A stretch of DNA of 13,282 bases from Candidatus Cloacimonadota bacterium (GTDB lineage: Bacteria; Cloacimonadota; Cloacimonadia; JGIOTU-2), in assembly GCA_014382685.1 (NCBI GenBank), contig JACNJG010000118.1:1714-14995 (forward strand), written 5' to 3'. Below, piece after piece: positions 1 to 8,058 of this stretch; the first letter of the stretch is position 1; each line of letters starts with the position of its first letter. The notes beneath the pieces were generated by a model. The model did no database searches. It was not told the DNA's origin and worked only from the letters and a program-made list of their open reading frames with translations. Both the position numbers and the translations under genes were made by a program.

Positions 1-1505
1 ACCCGATACAGATCAGTAATATCTCTCTTTGATTTTGAGGAAAATATCTTGTAGTCCGTGATCCCCATTTCTCCATCGAGACTGAATTTCCATGTAAATG
101 GATACTCTGCTTTAATGACCGGTTTTTTTTCCAAAATGTATTCATAAACCCATGGATGAATGTGTATTTCCAGTTCGTCCTTTGTATGATATTTTGCTGC
201 ACGATCCATCCAGCGGAAAATATTATCGAGAATACTGATCCTTGCCAGCACTCTTCCCGCACCCAGACAGCTGGGGCAGAGCTCATAAAAGTTAGAAAGC
301 AGGTTTGCCTTTTCTCGTTTCCTGGTCATTTCTACCATATTTAAAGGACTGGAGGAGAAAATTTTATTTGGACAGTAATCTTTACTCATCTCCTCGCGGA
401 ATGTTTGAAGCATTTTTAATCTGTTTCCAGGCTTGGACATGTCAATGAAATCAATAAATATCATACCGGTCAGATCCTGCAGACGGATTTGACGTGCGAT
501 CTCCTTTGCGGCATCGATATTGGTTGTTGTTACAGTGTGTTCAAGACTTTTATTGCCAACAAAACTTCCAGTATTTACATCTATTGAGACAAGTGCTTCG
601 GTCTGCTGTATGACGATAAACCCACCACTGTCCATGTAGATACGGGAGCGGAATATTTTTGAGATCTCTTTTTCAATGCCATAAGCATCAAAGATGTTTG
701 CATCTTCCCGATATAATCTAATTTTTTTAATGAAATCAGGCGCGATCGTTTTAAGTCGTTTGATAATTTTTGCCCGGACTTTTTTGGAATCAATAATTAC
801 CTTGTCGATATTCTTATGAATAAGATCCCGAATTATTGTTGTAGTAAGATCATTGTCATTATAAATACAAGTTGGGTTAAGTGAGTTCTTGTATTTTTCT
901 TGAATTTCGATCCAGGTTTTCTTAAGATTTCTATATTCCTTTTTAAATTCCTGTTCGGTGTGAAATTCTGCAAAAGTCCTTATAATGAGTCCGACATTCT
1001 TCTCCTTTAAATTTGAAAAAATATGTTTTAGGCGACGTTTTTCTTTGCTTGACTCTATTTTTCTTGAGATGGCGATATAATTTTTATTAGGCATGTACAC
1101 CATGAACCGTCCGGGTATAGATATTTCTCCGGTTAATCGTGCACCTTTCTTGGCAATGGGAGCTTTTTCAACCTCAACCATCACTTCCTGACCAGTTTCC
1201 AGGAGCGCACCCATCTTGTAAATATCGTTTTTGATCGCTTTGAGGTTAGAATCATCGATCTCTTCGAGGTCCATAAAATCAGGAACTGCATCTCGGAAAT
1301 GCAGCAGTGCAGTGCGTTCCAGCCCGATGTCAATAAAGCTGGCGCCCATGCCTGGCACGTTATCTTTTACAACTCCCTTATAAATATTTCCAACAATTTC
1401 GTTCTGGTCTTCTCTGTGAATAAATAATTCGACAAGTTTGTTGTTCTCAAGAAGTGCCATCCGGTTCGCAAATGTGCTGATGTTGACCACTAATTCACTT
1501 TTCAT
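1..1505 (-). CDS. rng: Ribonuclease G/E family endoribonuclease (3' end cut by window edge)
   Basis: Single-strand-specific, 5'-end-sensing endoribonuclease for rRNA processing and mRNA decay in the cytoplasm. I translated the minus strand from the ATG at 1505 and it stays open for about 501 codons to the left edge, so the C-terminus is missing. The start MKSELVVNIS is followed by an S1-like domain (about 37-130, with NIYKGVVKDNVPGMGASFIDIG). The catalytic metal-binding set is intact: SIDVNTG gives D309 and N311, and IDFIDM gives D352. The 43-residue spacing equals that of D303/N305/D346 in E. coli RNase E. The Zn-link CPSC motif is at C410-C413. A GGGAG ribosome site sits just upstream (1512-1516). 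What is seen is close to the core length of RNase G, so little more than a short tail is probably lost; a long RNase E-type tail cannot be excluded. It lies 35 bases after the radical SAM gene and is probably co-transcribed with it. Confidence 0.95.
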   Translation of the reverse strand, partial: MKSELVVNISTFANRMALLENNKLVELFIHREDQNEIVGNIYKGVVKDNVPGMGASFIDIGLERTALLHFRDAVPDFMDLEEIDDSNLKAIKNDIYKMGALLETGQEVMVEVEKAPIAKKGARLTGEISIPGRFMVYMPNKNYIAISRKIESSKEKRRLKHIFSNLKEKNVGLIIRTFAEFHTEQEFKKEYRNLKKTWIEIQEKYKNSLNPTCIYNDNDLTTTIIRDLIHKNIDKVIIDSKKVRAKIIKRLKTIAPDFIKKIRLYREDANIFDAYGIEKEISKIFRSRIYMDSGGFIVIQQTEALVSIDVNTGSFVGNKSLEHTVTTTNIDAAKEIARQIRLQDLTGMIFIDFIDMSKPGNRLKMLQTFREEMSKDYCPNKIFSSSPLNMVEMTRKREKANLLSNFYELCPSCLGAGRVLARISILDNIFRWMDRAAKYHTKDELEIHIHPWVYEYILEKKPVIKAEYPFTWKFSLDGEMGITDYKIFSSKSKRDITDLYR

Positions 1506-1540
1506 GAATAAATCTCCCAAAAATAACTAAAATTTAAAAA

Positions 1541-4003
1541 TTAATACAGTTCAATTCTTTCTATATAAAAGGTTCCAATTTGATCTTGTGAATAAAAGAA
1601 AGCCCTCTCAAGGAGTTCAAAAATGTTTAATCCTAATTTTTTAAAAATGCTTACTCCATTCGAAAACATCTTCACTTCCACAAAATACTCATTTAAAAAT
1701 ATTTCTCTATTCTTTCTTTCAGAATAAAATTTTACTTCCTGAAAATTATATATCTTTTGCCAATCAATAGATTTATCATTTGAAGTAATTCGTATATGCT
1801 CTCCTGTTAAGCGTATCTTATAGGAAGTTCCCATATACACAACTTCTTTGAGAAAGAAATCTTGTGGCAGATTTACGTCAAGTTTTTTTCTTATTTCCTT
1901 TTCATTCATGATTTCCAGAATTGAAAAAGTAAAAATTTCCCCTTTTCCTGCCATGCCAAGACTGAGAGGAGGACCGAAAGATATCTTCGGGTGGCGATTA
2001 AAACCCTCGGTGTGATATATTGGCAATGTACTCTTTCGAAGGATCGTGTAAATAAGTGCAGAAAGTTCTTTGTGAGAAATGAAACGCAACTTGTCGCCCT
2101 TCTCATAAATAACTTTATATACAAACCGGGAATCTTTATGTTGCACATTTAGCTGTGGCATGTCGGAGATAATATTTGAAATTGGCTCCTCTTTTGTGTA
2201 AATCGGCGACATATTTTCACAAATTCCACACTGTGAACATGCACCGTTTCTGCAATCTTCAGTTATTATCTGTTCCTTGGATTTATTATACTCTTTGATT
2301 AAGAAATCCTTCTTAATTCCACTATCAATATGATCCCATGGGAGGGCAGAATTGATTGGAATCTTTTTGTGATATTGATAAAGATCGATTCCTGTCTTTT
2401 CTGCGGCGCGTTCCCACAATGAGAAATCAAAGTGGGTGTTCCAACTGTCGAATTGGGCACCATTTTTATACGCTTCATAAATGAGTTTTCCAACTGTTCT
2501 ATCACCTCGTGCAATGACCGCTTCGAGCTGTGACTGTTCTATCGTATGGTATTTAATAGTAATTTTTCTTTGTTTTGAAAAGTGATTCTTTATAAGTGAA
2601 ATCTTAAAAAGGAATTCATCTTTCGAATTTTGCCTGCGCCACTGGAAAGGCGTGTGAGCTTTTGGCACAAAAGGAGCTATACTGACATTGATTTTTGCGA
2701 TTTTTTTTGGACTTACTGCGTACATCTTCTCAATGAGTGTAATGATCCCTTCAATATCTTCTTCAGTTTCGCCGGGAAGACCCACTATAAAATACAGCTT
2801 GATCGAACGGATGCCAAGATTTAATGCATTCGTTACAGAAGTGAGAATGTCTTCCTCACTGATATTTTTATTGATCCTATCTCTAAGCTGTTGCGAGCCG
2901 GCTTCCGGAGCGAGTGTGATTGTTTTTCCAAGGATCTTTGCAAGCTTGGGCTGAAAGTTTTTTTCAAAAGTGTCGATTCGCAGAGAGGGTAATGAAATTG
3001 TAATATTCGACCGAGGAAGCGTTTGCATAAGCGAAGAGAGGAGAGGTTGTATAGACGAATAATCCGAAGTCGAGAGAGAATTCAAAGAGATCTCTTCCCA
3101 GCCATTCAGTGCAATATCGTGATAGATTTGCTTCTCTAATAGACTACTTTCTCGCTCACGTACTGGACGGTATATCATTCCTGCCTGGCAGAAGCGGCAA
3201 CCCCTTGTACATCCTCGCATTATCTCGAATGCCGGTCTGCGGTGCACAATGTCAATAATGGGCATTAATTGGGGAGAATGCATTTTAGTCGGATCGTTAA
3301 AATCTTTAAAAAATCTTCGTTTAATCGTTGAAGGTACATTATCCTGTTTGGGTACAATATAAGTTCCGGAATTGTCGCTTATTTGTGAGTAAAATATCGG
3401 AACATAGATGCCCTGAATTTGCGAAAGCAGATGAAGTCTTTCCTCTCTTGTTTTAGATTTGTTATTTCTCAGAAGTTCTGCAATTTCAATTATAACATCC
3501 TCACCATCACCAATAACAAAGGCATCAATAAAGGGTGAAAGGGGTTCAGGATTGAATGCTCCGGGTCCGCCTGCAATGATGATTGGATCAGATTCAGCTC
3601 TTTCTGTAGAAAATAATGGGATCTGTGCAAGCTCGAGCATCAAAAGTATGTTTGTGCAGGATAGTTCATATTGTAGAGTGAAGCCAACAACATCGAATTC
3701 ATTCAGAGGAATTTTATCTTCAACAGAAAAGAGTGGAATGGATTTTTCCCTCATCAATTTGATAAGGTCAACATCCGGCGTATAGACTCTGTCGGCGACA
3801 AGATGATCTTGAGAATTTATGATAGAATATAGGATCTTGAGTCCAAGATGAGACATTCCGACTTCATAAAGGTCGGGGAAGGCAAGGGCAATATTAAAAT
3901 ACTGTTCCGAAACCTGTTTCTTCTTTGTATTTAGCTCGTTGTTTGTATATCGCCCAGGTCTCGTAAGAAAGTATAGGTGTTTTTCAATATCAGCTGTACG
4001 CAC
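1541..4003 (-). CDS. TIGR03960-type B12-binding-like radical SAM protein fused to DUF2344/TIGR03936 domain
   Basis: Radical SAM protein of unknown reaction, 820 residues. In order: a cobalamin-binding-like N-terminal domain (about 35-215, with AFPDLYEVGMSHLG, GGPGAFNPEP at 145-154 and GDGED at 165-169); the radical SAM barrel with the 4Fe-4S motif CTRGCRFC (C265, C269, C272), LAPEAGS near 364-370 and FIVGLPGET near 405-412; a small cysteine knot (C584, C589, C592, C595) that may bind another cluster or zinc; and the DUF2344 domain (about 627-820, with KLRFISHKE and GFNRHPKISFGPPLSLG). In many bacteria the two halves are separate adjacent genes; here they are one chain. I see no clear DxHxxG cobalamin-ligand motif in the N-domain, so real B12 binding is unproven. 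The start is GTG at 4003-4001, the first possible start after an in-frame stop, with AAGGA 5 bases upstream. It follows the RodZ-like gene by 20 bases and precedes RNase G, a conserved pairing that suggests a link to RNA or ribosome maturation (inference). Confidence 0.92.
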   Translation of the reverse strand: MRTADIEKHLYFLTRPGRYTNNELNTKKKQVSEQYFNIALAFPDLYEVGMSHLGLKILYSIINSQDHLVADRVYTPDVDLIKLMREKSIPLFSVEDKIPLNEFDVVGFTLQYELSCTNILLMLELAQIPLFSTERAESDPIIIAGGPGAFNPEPLSPFIDAFVIGDGEDVIIEIAELLRNNKSKTREERLHLLSQIQGIYVPIFYSQISDNSGTYIVPKQDNVPSTIKRRFFKDFNDPTKMHSPQLMPIIDIVHRRPAFEIMRGCTRGCRFCQAGMIYRPVRERESSLLEKQIYHDIALNGWEEISLNSLSTSDYSSIQPLLSSLMQTLPRSNITISLPSLRIDTFEKNFQPKLAKILGKTITLAPEAGSQQLRDRINKNISEEDILTSVTNALNLGIRSIKLYFIVGLPGETEEDIEGIITLIEKMYAVSPKKIAKINVSIAPFVPKAHTPFQWRRQNSKDEFLFKISLIKNHFSKQRKITIKYHTIEQSQLEAVIARGDRTVGKLIYEAYKNGAQFDSWNTHFDFSLWERAAEKTGIDLYQYHKKIPINSALPWDHIDSGIKKDFLIKEYNKSKEQIITEDCRNGACSQCGICENMSPIYTKEEPISNIISDMPQLNVQHKDSRFVYKVIYEKGDKLRFISHKELSALIYTILRKSTLPIYHTEGFNRHPKISFGPPLSLGMAGKGEIFTFSILEIMNEKEIRKKLDVNLPQDFFLKEVVYMGTSYKIRLTGEHIRITSNDKSIDWQKIYNFQEVKFYSERKNREIFLNEYFVEVKMFSNGVSIFKKLGLNIFELLERAFFYSQDQIGTFYIERIELY

Positions 4004-4023
4004 ATCATTCCTTAACTATGTGA

Positions 4024-4650
4024 CTACTTGTTTTTCACATAACTGGGGAATACATGCCAGGATACATCTTTCCCTTTCAGGATATATTTTTTATAAAAAT
4101 TTTCTTTTTTGTATGAATATATTTGAGTTTGCTTTTGTTCTAAATCACCGGAGCTGCTGAGTACATCTACGCCATTTTGTTCTGCCAGTACTGCTCCTTT
4201 GTCATCAAAAAGGTTACGATGCAACACTCCCTTTTTCTGAAGATTTAAGCCAATAACAAACAACACTGCAACGATTATCACAAGCGCTGTGATCTTAAAA
4301 AATACTTTTGGTATCAAAACTTTTTTCGCATTTTCTTTTTTTGTTGTGGCAAATCGAGTATTCTGTTTTCTCTCTTTCGGTGCATATTGCAACGTATAGA
4401 GAGTCATCGTCTTATTGATATTAGCTCCGATGAAACGAGCGTAGTTCAGAATGTGCATTCGAGCAAATCGGATATCGATTAGCTCATGAATGGAATCATT
4501 CTCGATTGCATCTAAAAATTGAATCTTGATCATGGTTTGGGTATGCACGTCATCCAGACTAATATTCTTAAATATCCTGTGTGCTTGCAGATATCCACCG
4601 AGAGATTCCTTTTTGGTGGCATCCGTATTATTTGAAAATTTAATTGCCAT
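4024..4650 (-). CDS. RodZ-like helix-turn-helix, single-pass membrane protein (short form)
   Basis: 208 residues resembling the cytoplasmic half of RodZ, the membrane protein that links MreB filaments to the cell-wall elongation machinery. Residues about 15-90 fit the RodZ HTH_25 domain: LGGYLQAHRIFKNISLDDV, then a long helix FLDAIENDS and a YARFIGANI segment. A basic linker (91-116, rich in K and R) leads to one transmembrane helix at about 117-137, then about 70 residues outside with no cysteines. The usual C-terminal DUF4115 beta domain of RodZ is not recognisable, so this is a short or divergent form. The start ATG at 4650 has AAAGGA upstream. It lies 9 bases after the small exported protein gene and 20 bases before the radical SAM gene, so it is mid-operon. 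A generic HTH membrane regulator is the alternative. Confidence 0.75.
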   Translation of the reverse strand: MAIKFSNNTDATKKESLGGYLQAHRIFKNISLDDVHTQTMIKIQFLDAIENDSIHELIDIRFARMHILNYARFIGANINKTMTLYTLQYAPKERKQNTRFATTKKENAKKVLIPKVFFKITALVIIVAVLFVIGLNLQKKGVLHRNLFDDKGAVLAEQNGVDVLSSSGDLEQKQTQIYSYKKENFYKKYILKGKDVSWHVFPSYVKNK

Positions 4651-4659
4651 TAAAATCCT

Positions 4660-5001
4660 TTATTTCCAGATTAAAAACATCATAAATGAACCTGCCATAT
4701 TGCAAGCGAGATCTTTGTAACTAAAATGTTGTTTCTTAACTTTATCGTCAAAAATTTCTTTCATTATTCCATAAAAACCTGTAAGACTAAATGCCCAAAT
4801 CCTGCTGGTTCCACGTTCTATTCTCGCAGAATTTTTCAATGTTTCGTATTGCCAGCAATAGATAAAGGCAGAAGAAAGAAAATGGGAGTATGAATCATGA
4901 GCAAAAAGCGGCTCGTTGAAAAGCTTCAAAGGTTCGGCATCCAATTGGAAGGAATAAGAACATATTGCAGCAAGAACGAGCAAGATCATAATAAATTTCA
5001 T
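4660..5001 (-). CDS. Small exported protein, YfiM/DUF2279-like
   Basis: 113 residues from the ATG at 5001. A TTG nine bases further out (5010) would add MFC but is the weaker start. The N-terminus is a hydrophobic signal peptide or anchor (MKFIMILLVLAAICSYSF). The rest carries a pattern I associate with the YfiM/DUF2279 family of periplasmic or envelope proteins: HDSYSHFLSSAFIY (D36, H40), an Arg-rich middle, GIMKEIFDD (K81, E82, D85-D86) and FSYKDLACNMAG (S94, D97, N101, G104). The polar residues could form a small active or metal site, but the family has no established function. There is no lipobox with a clear Cys near the cleavage site. The gene fits between the PHP gene (gap 14) and the RodZ-like gene (gap 9), so its expression is presumably tied to theirs. 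The family call is by motif pattern only. Confidence 0.6.
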   Translation of the reverse strand: MKFIMILLVLAAICSYSFQLDAEPLKLFNEPLFAHDSYSHFLSSAFIYCWQYETLKNSARIERGTSRIWAFSLTGFYGIMKEIFDDKVKKQHFSYKDLACNMAGSFMMFLIWK

Positions 5002-5015
5002 ACAAAACAATATAA

Positions 5016-6632
5016 TTATTTGAAATTTTCTGTCAAAATTTCATTCTTTTTTATCCAGATCGGATTAGTAAAGCAGAAAGAATTTTTATCTGAAGTTACT
5101 TCGAGACGGAAATAATCCTGCCCTTTGTTATCAATTGAGATAGTTTTAGAAGATACAAAAACATCTTTGGGCTCATATTGAAGTTCTATATCTTCAGTTT
5201 GTTTGTCATAATAACCGGCAAAAAGAACTATTGAACTGATCATTCCAAATTCCCGGGATGAAACAACTTCGATATCACACTTATAAATATTTTTTTCTTC
5301 GATAGTCGATCCGATATCCTGCCCATTTAGTGTGAAAGAGCCAAATATTCCATCAGACAGTACAATACGGTTTTTGCGGAATTCTGCAAAGAAGTTATCG
5401 GGAGTCAACGGCTTGCTGTCGGTCTTTATGTAAGTTTTGCATTGCCCGAAGACCTGATCACGTGATGAGCTCAGTGATACAAAAGGAATATGTACTTCAC
5501 GTTTACAATTGAAATATCCATGCGCATCATTTCCTGCAAGTGCGATGATCTTGTACCTTTTTAGCAGAAGCTCGATCCATTTCTTTTTTGCATGCGTAAT
5601 ATGCTTTTTCTCTTTTTTGTTAATTATTTGAAGATAGGTTATTGGGTTTTCTTTTACATCCTGCTCATGCCATGTTCCGCGATTAAGCAGAAGAGTATTT
5701 ATAGGATTATTATTTTTCTCAAAAGTGTGAGCTCCAATTTTCAGGGCATTTTTATTTACAAGAGTGCATGCATCTCCAATTGAGTGTGTTGGCTTGTTCA
5801 GGAACCACTTTTCTGCGCTATCCCCATATCCCGGAATGAAGTTTTCATTATTGATGATCAAAAAGTGAACATTCTTTTCCTCTGCATTTCCGCAAGAAAG
5901 TTCTTCTCCATAAAATACGGGATATTTTTCTGTCTGCTGTAGTTGTGAAACCTCTTTTTTTAGTTTTTCCCATTTTGGAAAAGCCGGATCATTTTTTAGA
6001 TAATTGCCTTCAGTATCATCGAGATCGTAGGAATGATCAGTAACAAAGAGCCAGTCGATGTTCATTCTTCGAGCCAGTTCGATCGCACCTTTGATGTCAC
6101 CACCGAACTCAACTTGGTCATCTGTATAATAAGAGTGATAATGTGCTTCGCCGGCAAACCAGTTCTCTTTTTTGGGTAAAGGAGATGCACACAAGTAAGT
6201 AAATAATCTTGTATGAAGTCCGGGCAGGTTGTCATTCTGAAAAACATACTGCTTCTTTTTATTCGGCTTGTGTGCAGCAATGGAAATTTTGATCTCTACT
6301 TTCTGCTCATTTCCCAGAGAATCATTCTGAATAGTAAATATTTTTGATGCAAACTTCTTATCAAATAGTTTTTCGATCGGCACCTTCTCTTTATAGATGC
6401 ATTTATTTTCTGCTAGAGAAATGATATGAATATCCAAAAAATCCAGTTTGATCTGATACTTATGCGCATCCTTCACAGTCAGCATAATTGGAATTGAGGA
6501 TTCCCCGGAAACGTCTAAGCGATAGGGAACATCAGCAATGATCTCCGGGAGTCTGCGGAAATAAAGCGGATAAAGCAAACCCCAATGATAGTGGAGTTCC
6601 GGATAAAGAAGGATCGGCAGAAATTCAATCAT
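5016..6632 (-). CDS. PHP-domain metal-dependent hydrolase with flanking beta-rich regions
   Basis: 538 residues from the ATG at 6632. The polymerase and histidinol phosphatase (PHP) fold occupies about 158-375 with all expected metal ligands visible: GEAHYHS (H164, H166), TDH (D199, H200), YGEEL (E243), NVHFL (H256), GAHTF (H302) and GNDAHG (D369, H371). It therefore looks catalytically competent, probably a phosphoesterase or a related hydrolase; the substrate is unknown. A region of about 155 residues before the PHP fold and about 160 after it (with SDGIFGSFTLNGQDIGS and a beta-sandwich-like pattern) resemble the layout of large stand-alone PHP proteins called 'CehA/McbA family'. No signal peptide is clear. 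A GTG at 6665 in the same frame would add 11 residues, but it lies in the loop of the terminator at 6634-6678, so I prefer the ATG. It is the first gene of the minus-strand run. Confidence 0.85.
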   Translation of the reverse strand: MIEFLPILLYPELHYHWGLLYPLYFRRLPEIIADVPYRLDVSGESSIPIMLTVKDAHKYQIKLDFLDIHIISLAENKCIYKEKVPIEKLFDKKFASKIFTIQNDSLGNEQKVEIKISIAAHKPNKKKQYVFQNDNLPGLHTRLFTYLCASPLPKKENWFAGEAHYHSYYTDDQVEFGGDIKGAIELARRMNIDWLFVTDHSYDLDDTEGNYLKNDPAFPKWEKLKKEVSQLQQTEKYPVFYGEELSCGNAEEKNVHFLIINNENFIPGYGDSAEKWFLNKPTHSIGDACTLVNKNALKIGAHTFEKNNNPINTLLLNRGTWHEQDVKENPITYLQIINKKEKKHITHAKKKWIELLLKRYKIIALAGNDAHGYFNCKREVHIPFVSLSSSRDQVFGQCKTYIKTDSKPLTPDNFFAEFRKNRIVLSDGIFGSFTLNGQDIGSTIEEKNIYKCDIEVVSSREFGMISSIVLFAGYYDKQTEDIELQYEPKDVFVSSKTISIDNKGQDYFRLEVTSDKNSFCFTNPIWIKKNEILTENFK

Positions 6633-6633
6633 A

Positions 6634-6678
6634 CTAAAAATAAAAGAATTGCAGCTCTCGGGCACACAATTCTTTTAT
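6634..6678 (-). terminator. Intrinsic terminator after the pilin-like gene
   Basis: A perfect 12-base inverted repeat (6640-6651 ATAAAAGAATTG against 6667-6678 CAATTCTTTTAT) encloses a 15-base loop. Read on the minus strand, the stem ends in TTTTAT and runs into TTTTAG, giving a T-rich tract. It lies 21 bases past the stop of the pilin-like gene. The stem is AT-rich, so its strength is uncertain, but its placement suits a terminator. It would also set the 5' boundary of the next transcription unit. Confidence 0.65.
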
Positions 6679-6699
6679 CGGAATAAATGTTCAAAAAGT

Positions 6700-7104
6700 T
6701 TAGGGCAACCAGCTCTTATCGATCACATCTTCGGTGCCTTCAACTGACCAATAATCTTTTTCGAAGTTATAAACGATCTTTGCGCCGGCTTTTCCGAATT
6801 TGGGTGTAGTGGTTGCAATGACTGTTGTGTCCGTCAGTGCAAACTCGAAATACTGTTTGTCTTCGAGCTCATCAGTGAGATTGAGCATGGTTATGTCAAA
6901 TGCATAATAACCCTGGTCTTCATTAAAATCTTCGTTTGCTTGCAATATGATGTCAAAGGTCGGGAAAACCTCGAGATTCATTCGATCTTTATTACGTTTT
7001 TCTCCAATTGCAGGAAAAACAAGGATCACGATTATACCCACGATCAGTATAACCATCAAAACTTCTATCAATGTCGCCTTTTTTGCAGGATCTTGCTGTG
7101 CCAT
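6700..7104 (-). CDS. Type IV pilin-like / pseudopilin-like protein with atypical cleavage site
   Basis: 134 residues from the ATG at 7104, chosen because GGAGGT lies six bases upstream; an upstream in-frame extension to 7206 lacks such a site and would bury the pilin signal. The N-terminus reads KKATLIEVLMVILIVGIIVILVFPAIG: a short basic leader, then the pilin helix with TLIE, Glu at +5 (E14) and Pro at +22 (P31) if cleavage falls before A10. The -1 residue is Lys, not the Gly expected by prepilin peptidase, and +1 is Ala, not Phe/Met. The C-terminal domain (about 42-134) has aromatic and acidic residues, no cysteines, and resembles no pilin globular domain I can name. It could be a minor pseudopilin of a secretion or pilus system, or an unprocessed membrane protein of pilin ancestry. 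It stands alone here, with no pilus or secretion machinery genes. Confidence 0.75.
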   Translation of the reverse strand: MAQQDPAKKATLIEVLMVILIVGIIVILVFPAIGEKRNKDRMNLEVFPTFDIILQANEDFNEDQGYYAFDITMLNLTDELEDKQYFEFALTDTTVIATTTPKFGKAGAKIVYNFEKDYWSVEGTEDVIDKSWLP

Positions 7105-7286
7105 CGCACCTCCAATTTGGTATTCAAATTTGAAAATCAACTTTAGCTTGTCAAAATATTTATAATTTTCGATTTCAAGAGCATTATTCTTCTCTACAGT
7201 TTTCACAAATTAGTTGACACAAAATTACAGTTGGACGCATTCATATTTCATCTTAATATATAAAATATCAAATGAAACAAGAGAAT
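7105..7286. promoter_or_regulatory. Divergent intergenic region, promoters both ways expected
   Basis: About 180 very AT-rich bases separate the minus-strand pilin-like gene and the plus-strand glycosyltransferase, so promoters for both must lie here. A perfect -35-like TTGACA is at 7214-7219 on the plus strand, but the hexamer 17-18 bases on (near 7237-7243) is a poor -10. A second, weak plus-strand pairing is TTGGAC (7231-7236) with TAATAT (7254-7259) at 17 bases. On the minus strand a TTGACA-like box near 7150-7155 lies upstream of the pilin gene, again with no good -10. I can support the region but not exact start sites. Confidence 0.4.
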
Positions 7287-8030
7287 ATGAAAGCATTAAT
7301 AATAATCCCCACGTACAATGAATCAGAGAATATTCCAAAACTTATTCCAAAAGTGCTTGGAGAAGATAAGCGGGTTGAAATTCTCGTCGTTGACGACAAT
7401 TCTCCTGACGGCACCGCAGGACTCGTCAAAGATATAATGAAAACCAATCCGAAGGTGCACATTCTAGAACGCGCAGGCAAAATGGGACTCGGAAGTGCAT
7501 ACATCGCAGGATTCAAATATGCACTGAAAAATAACTATGATTATATTTTCGAGATGGATGCGGATTTCTCTCACGATCCTGATGATATTCCGAACCTCCT
7601 TGAAGCTATTAAAGAGAACGATCTGGTGATCGGCTCACGCTATATCAGCGGCGTGAATGTGATCAACTGGCCCTTCAGTCGTCTGCTCTTGAGTGTCGGA
7701 GCCTCAAAATATGTACGGATCATCACAAATATGCCGATCAAAGATCCGACAGGCGGATTCAAGTGTTTCAGAAGAGAAGTTCTCGAATCGCTCGATCTTG
7801 ATAACATTCTTTCTGATGGGTATTCTTTTCAGATCGAAGTAAATTATAAAATATGGAAAAAAGGTCTCCGCATTAAAGAGATTCCCATAGTGTTTTACGA
7901 GCGTATTAATGGTACATCAAAGATGTCCAAAAAAATTGTGAGGGAGGCGATTGCCAGGGTATGGCAGTTGCGCTTTTTCCCTGATTACTGGGAAAGACGA
8001 CGAAGGAAAAAGCAGTTAAAAAAATCATAG
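7287..8030 (+). CDS. Polyprenol-phosphate mannose synthase-type glycosyltransferase (GT2)
   Basis: Transfers a hexose, classically mannose from GDP-mannose, onto a polyprenyl phosphate at the cytoplasmic face of the membrane, providing a lipid-linked sugar donor. 247 residues from the ATG at 7287; an ATG 15 bases earlier (7272) is possible but family members normally begin MKALIIIPTYNE as here, and AAGAG precedes the later ATG. GT-A fold motifs are in order: PTYNESENI near 8-16, VVDDNSPDGT near 34-43, GLGSAY near 67-72, the metal-binding MDADFSHDP (D91, D93), and the acceptor-loop motif DPTGGFKCF near 153-161. The C-terminus ends in a strongly basic patch (RRRRKK) and no transmembrane helices, like the single-domain DPM1 form rather than the bacterial forms with added membrane domains. 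Sugar specificity cannot be read from the sequence; glucosyl or other hexosyl transfer is possible. It is 28 bases upstream of the YitT gene. Confidence 0.88.
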   Translation: MKALIIIPTYNESENIPKLIPKVLGEDKRVEILVVDDNSPDGTAGLVKDIMKTNPKVHILERAGKMGLGSAYIAGFKYALKNNYDYIFEMDADFSHDPDDIPNLLEAIKENDLVIGSRYISGVNVINWPFSRLLLSVGASKYVRIITNMPIKDPTGGFKCFRREVLESLDLDNILSDGYSFQIEVNYKIWKKGLRIKEIPIVFYERINGTSKMSKKIVREAIARVWQLRFFPDYWERRRRKKQLKKS

Positions 8031-8058
8031 TTCATCGTTTTCGCAACAAGCTGTTATT

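Noticed and set aside
3459..3785. 108-codon plus-strand reading frame antisense to the radical SAM gene
   Set aside because: Ser-rich translation without a domain, opposite a conserved protein family; a shadow frame.
7105..7206. 34-codon N-terminal extension of the pilin-like gene
   Set aside because: The extension lies in AT-rich divergent promoter sequence, lacks a ribosome site, and would put the pilin signal inside the protein. The ATG at 7104 has GGAGGT at proper spacing.
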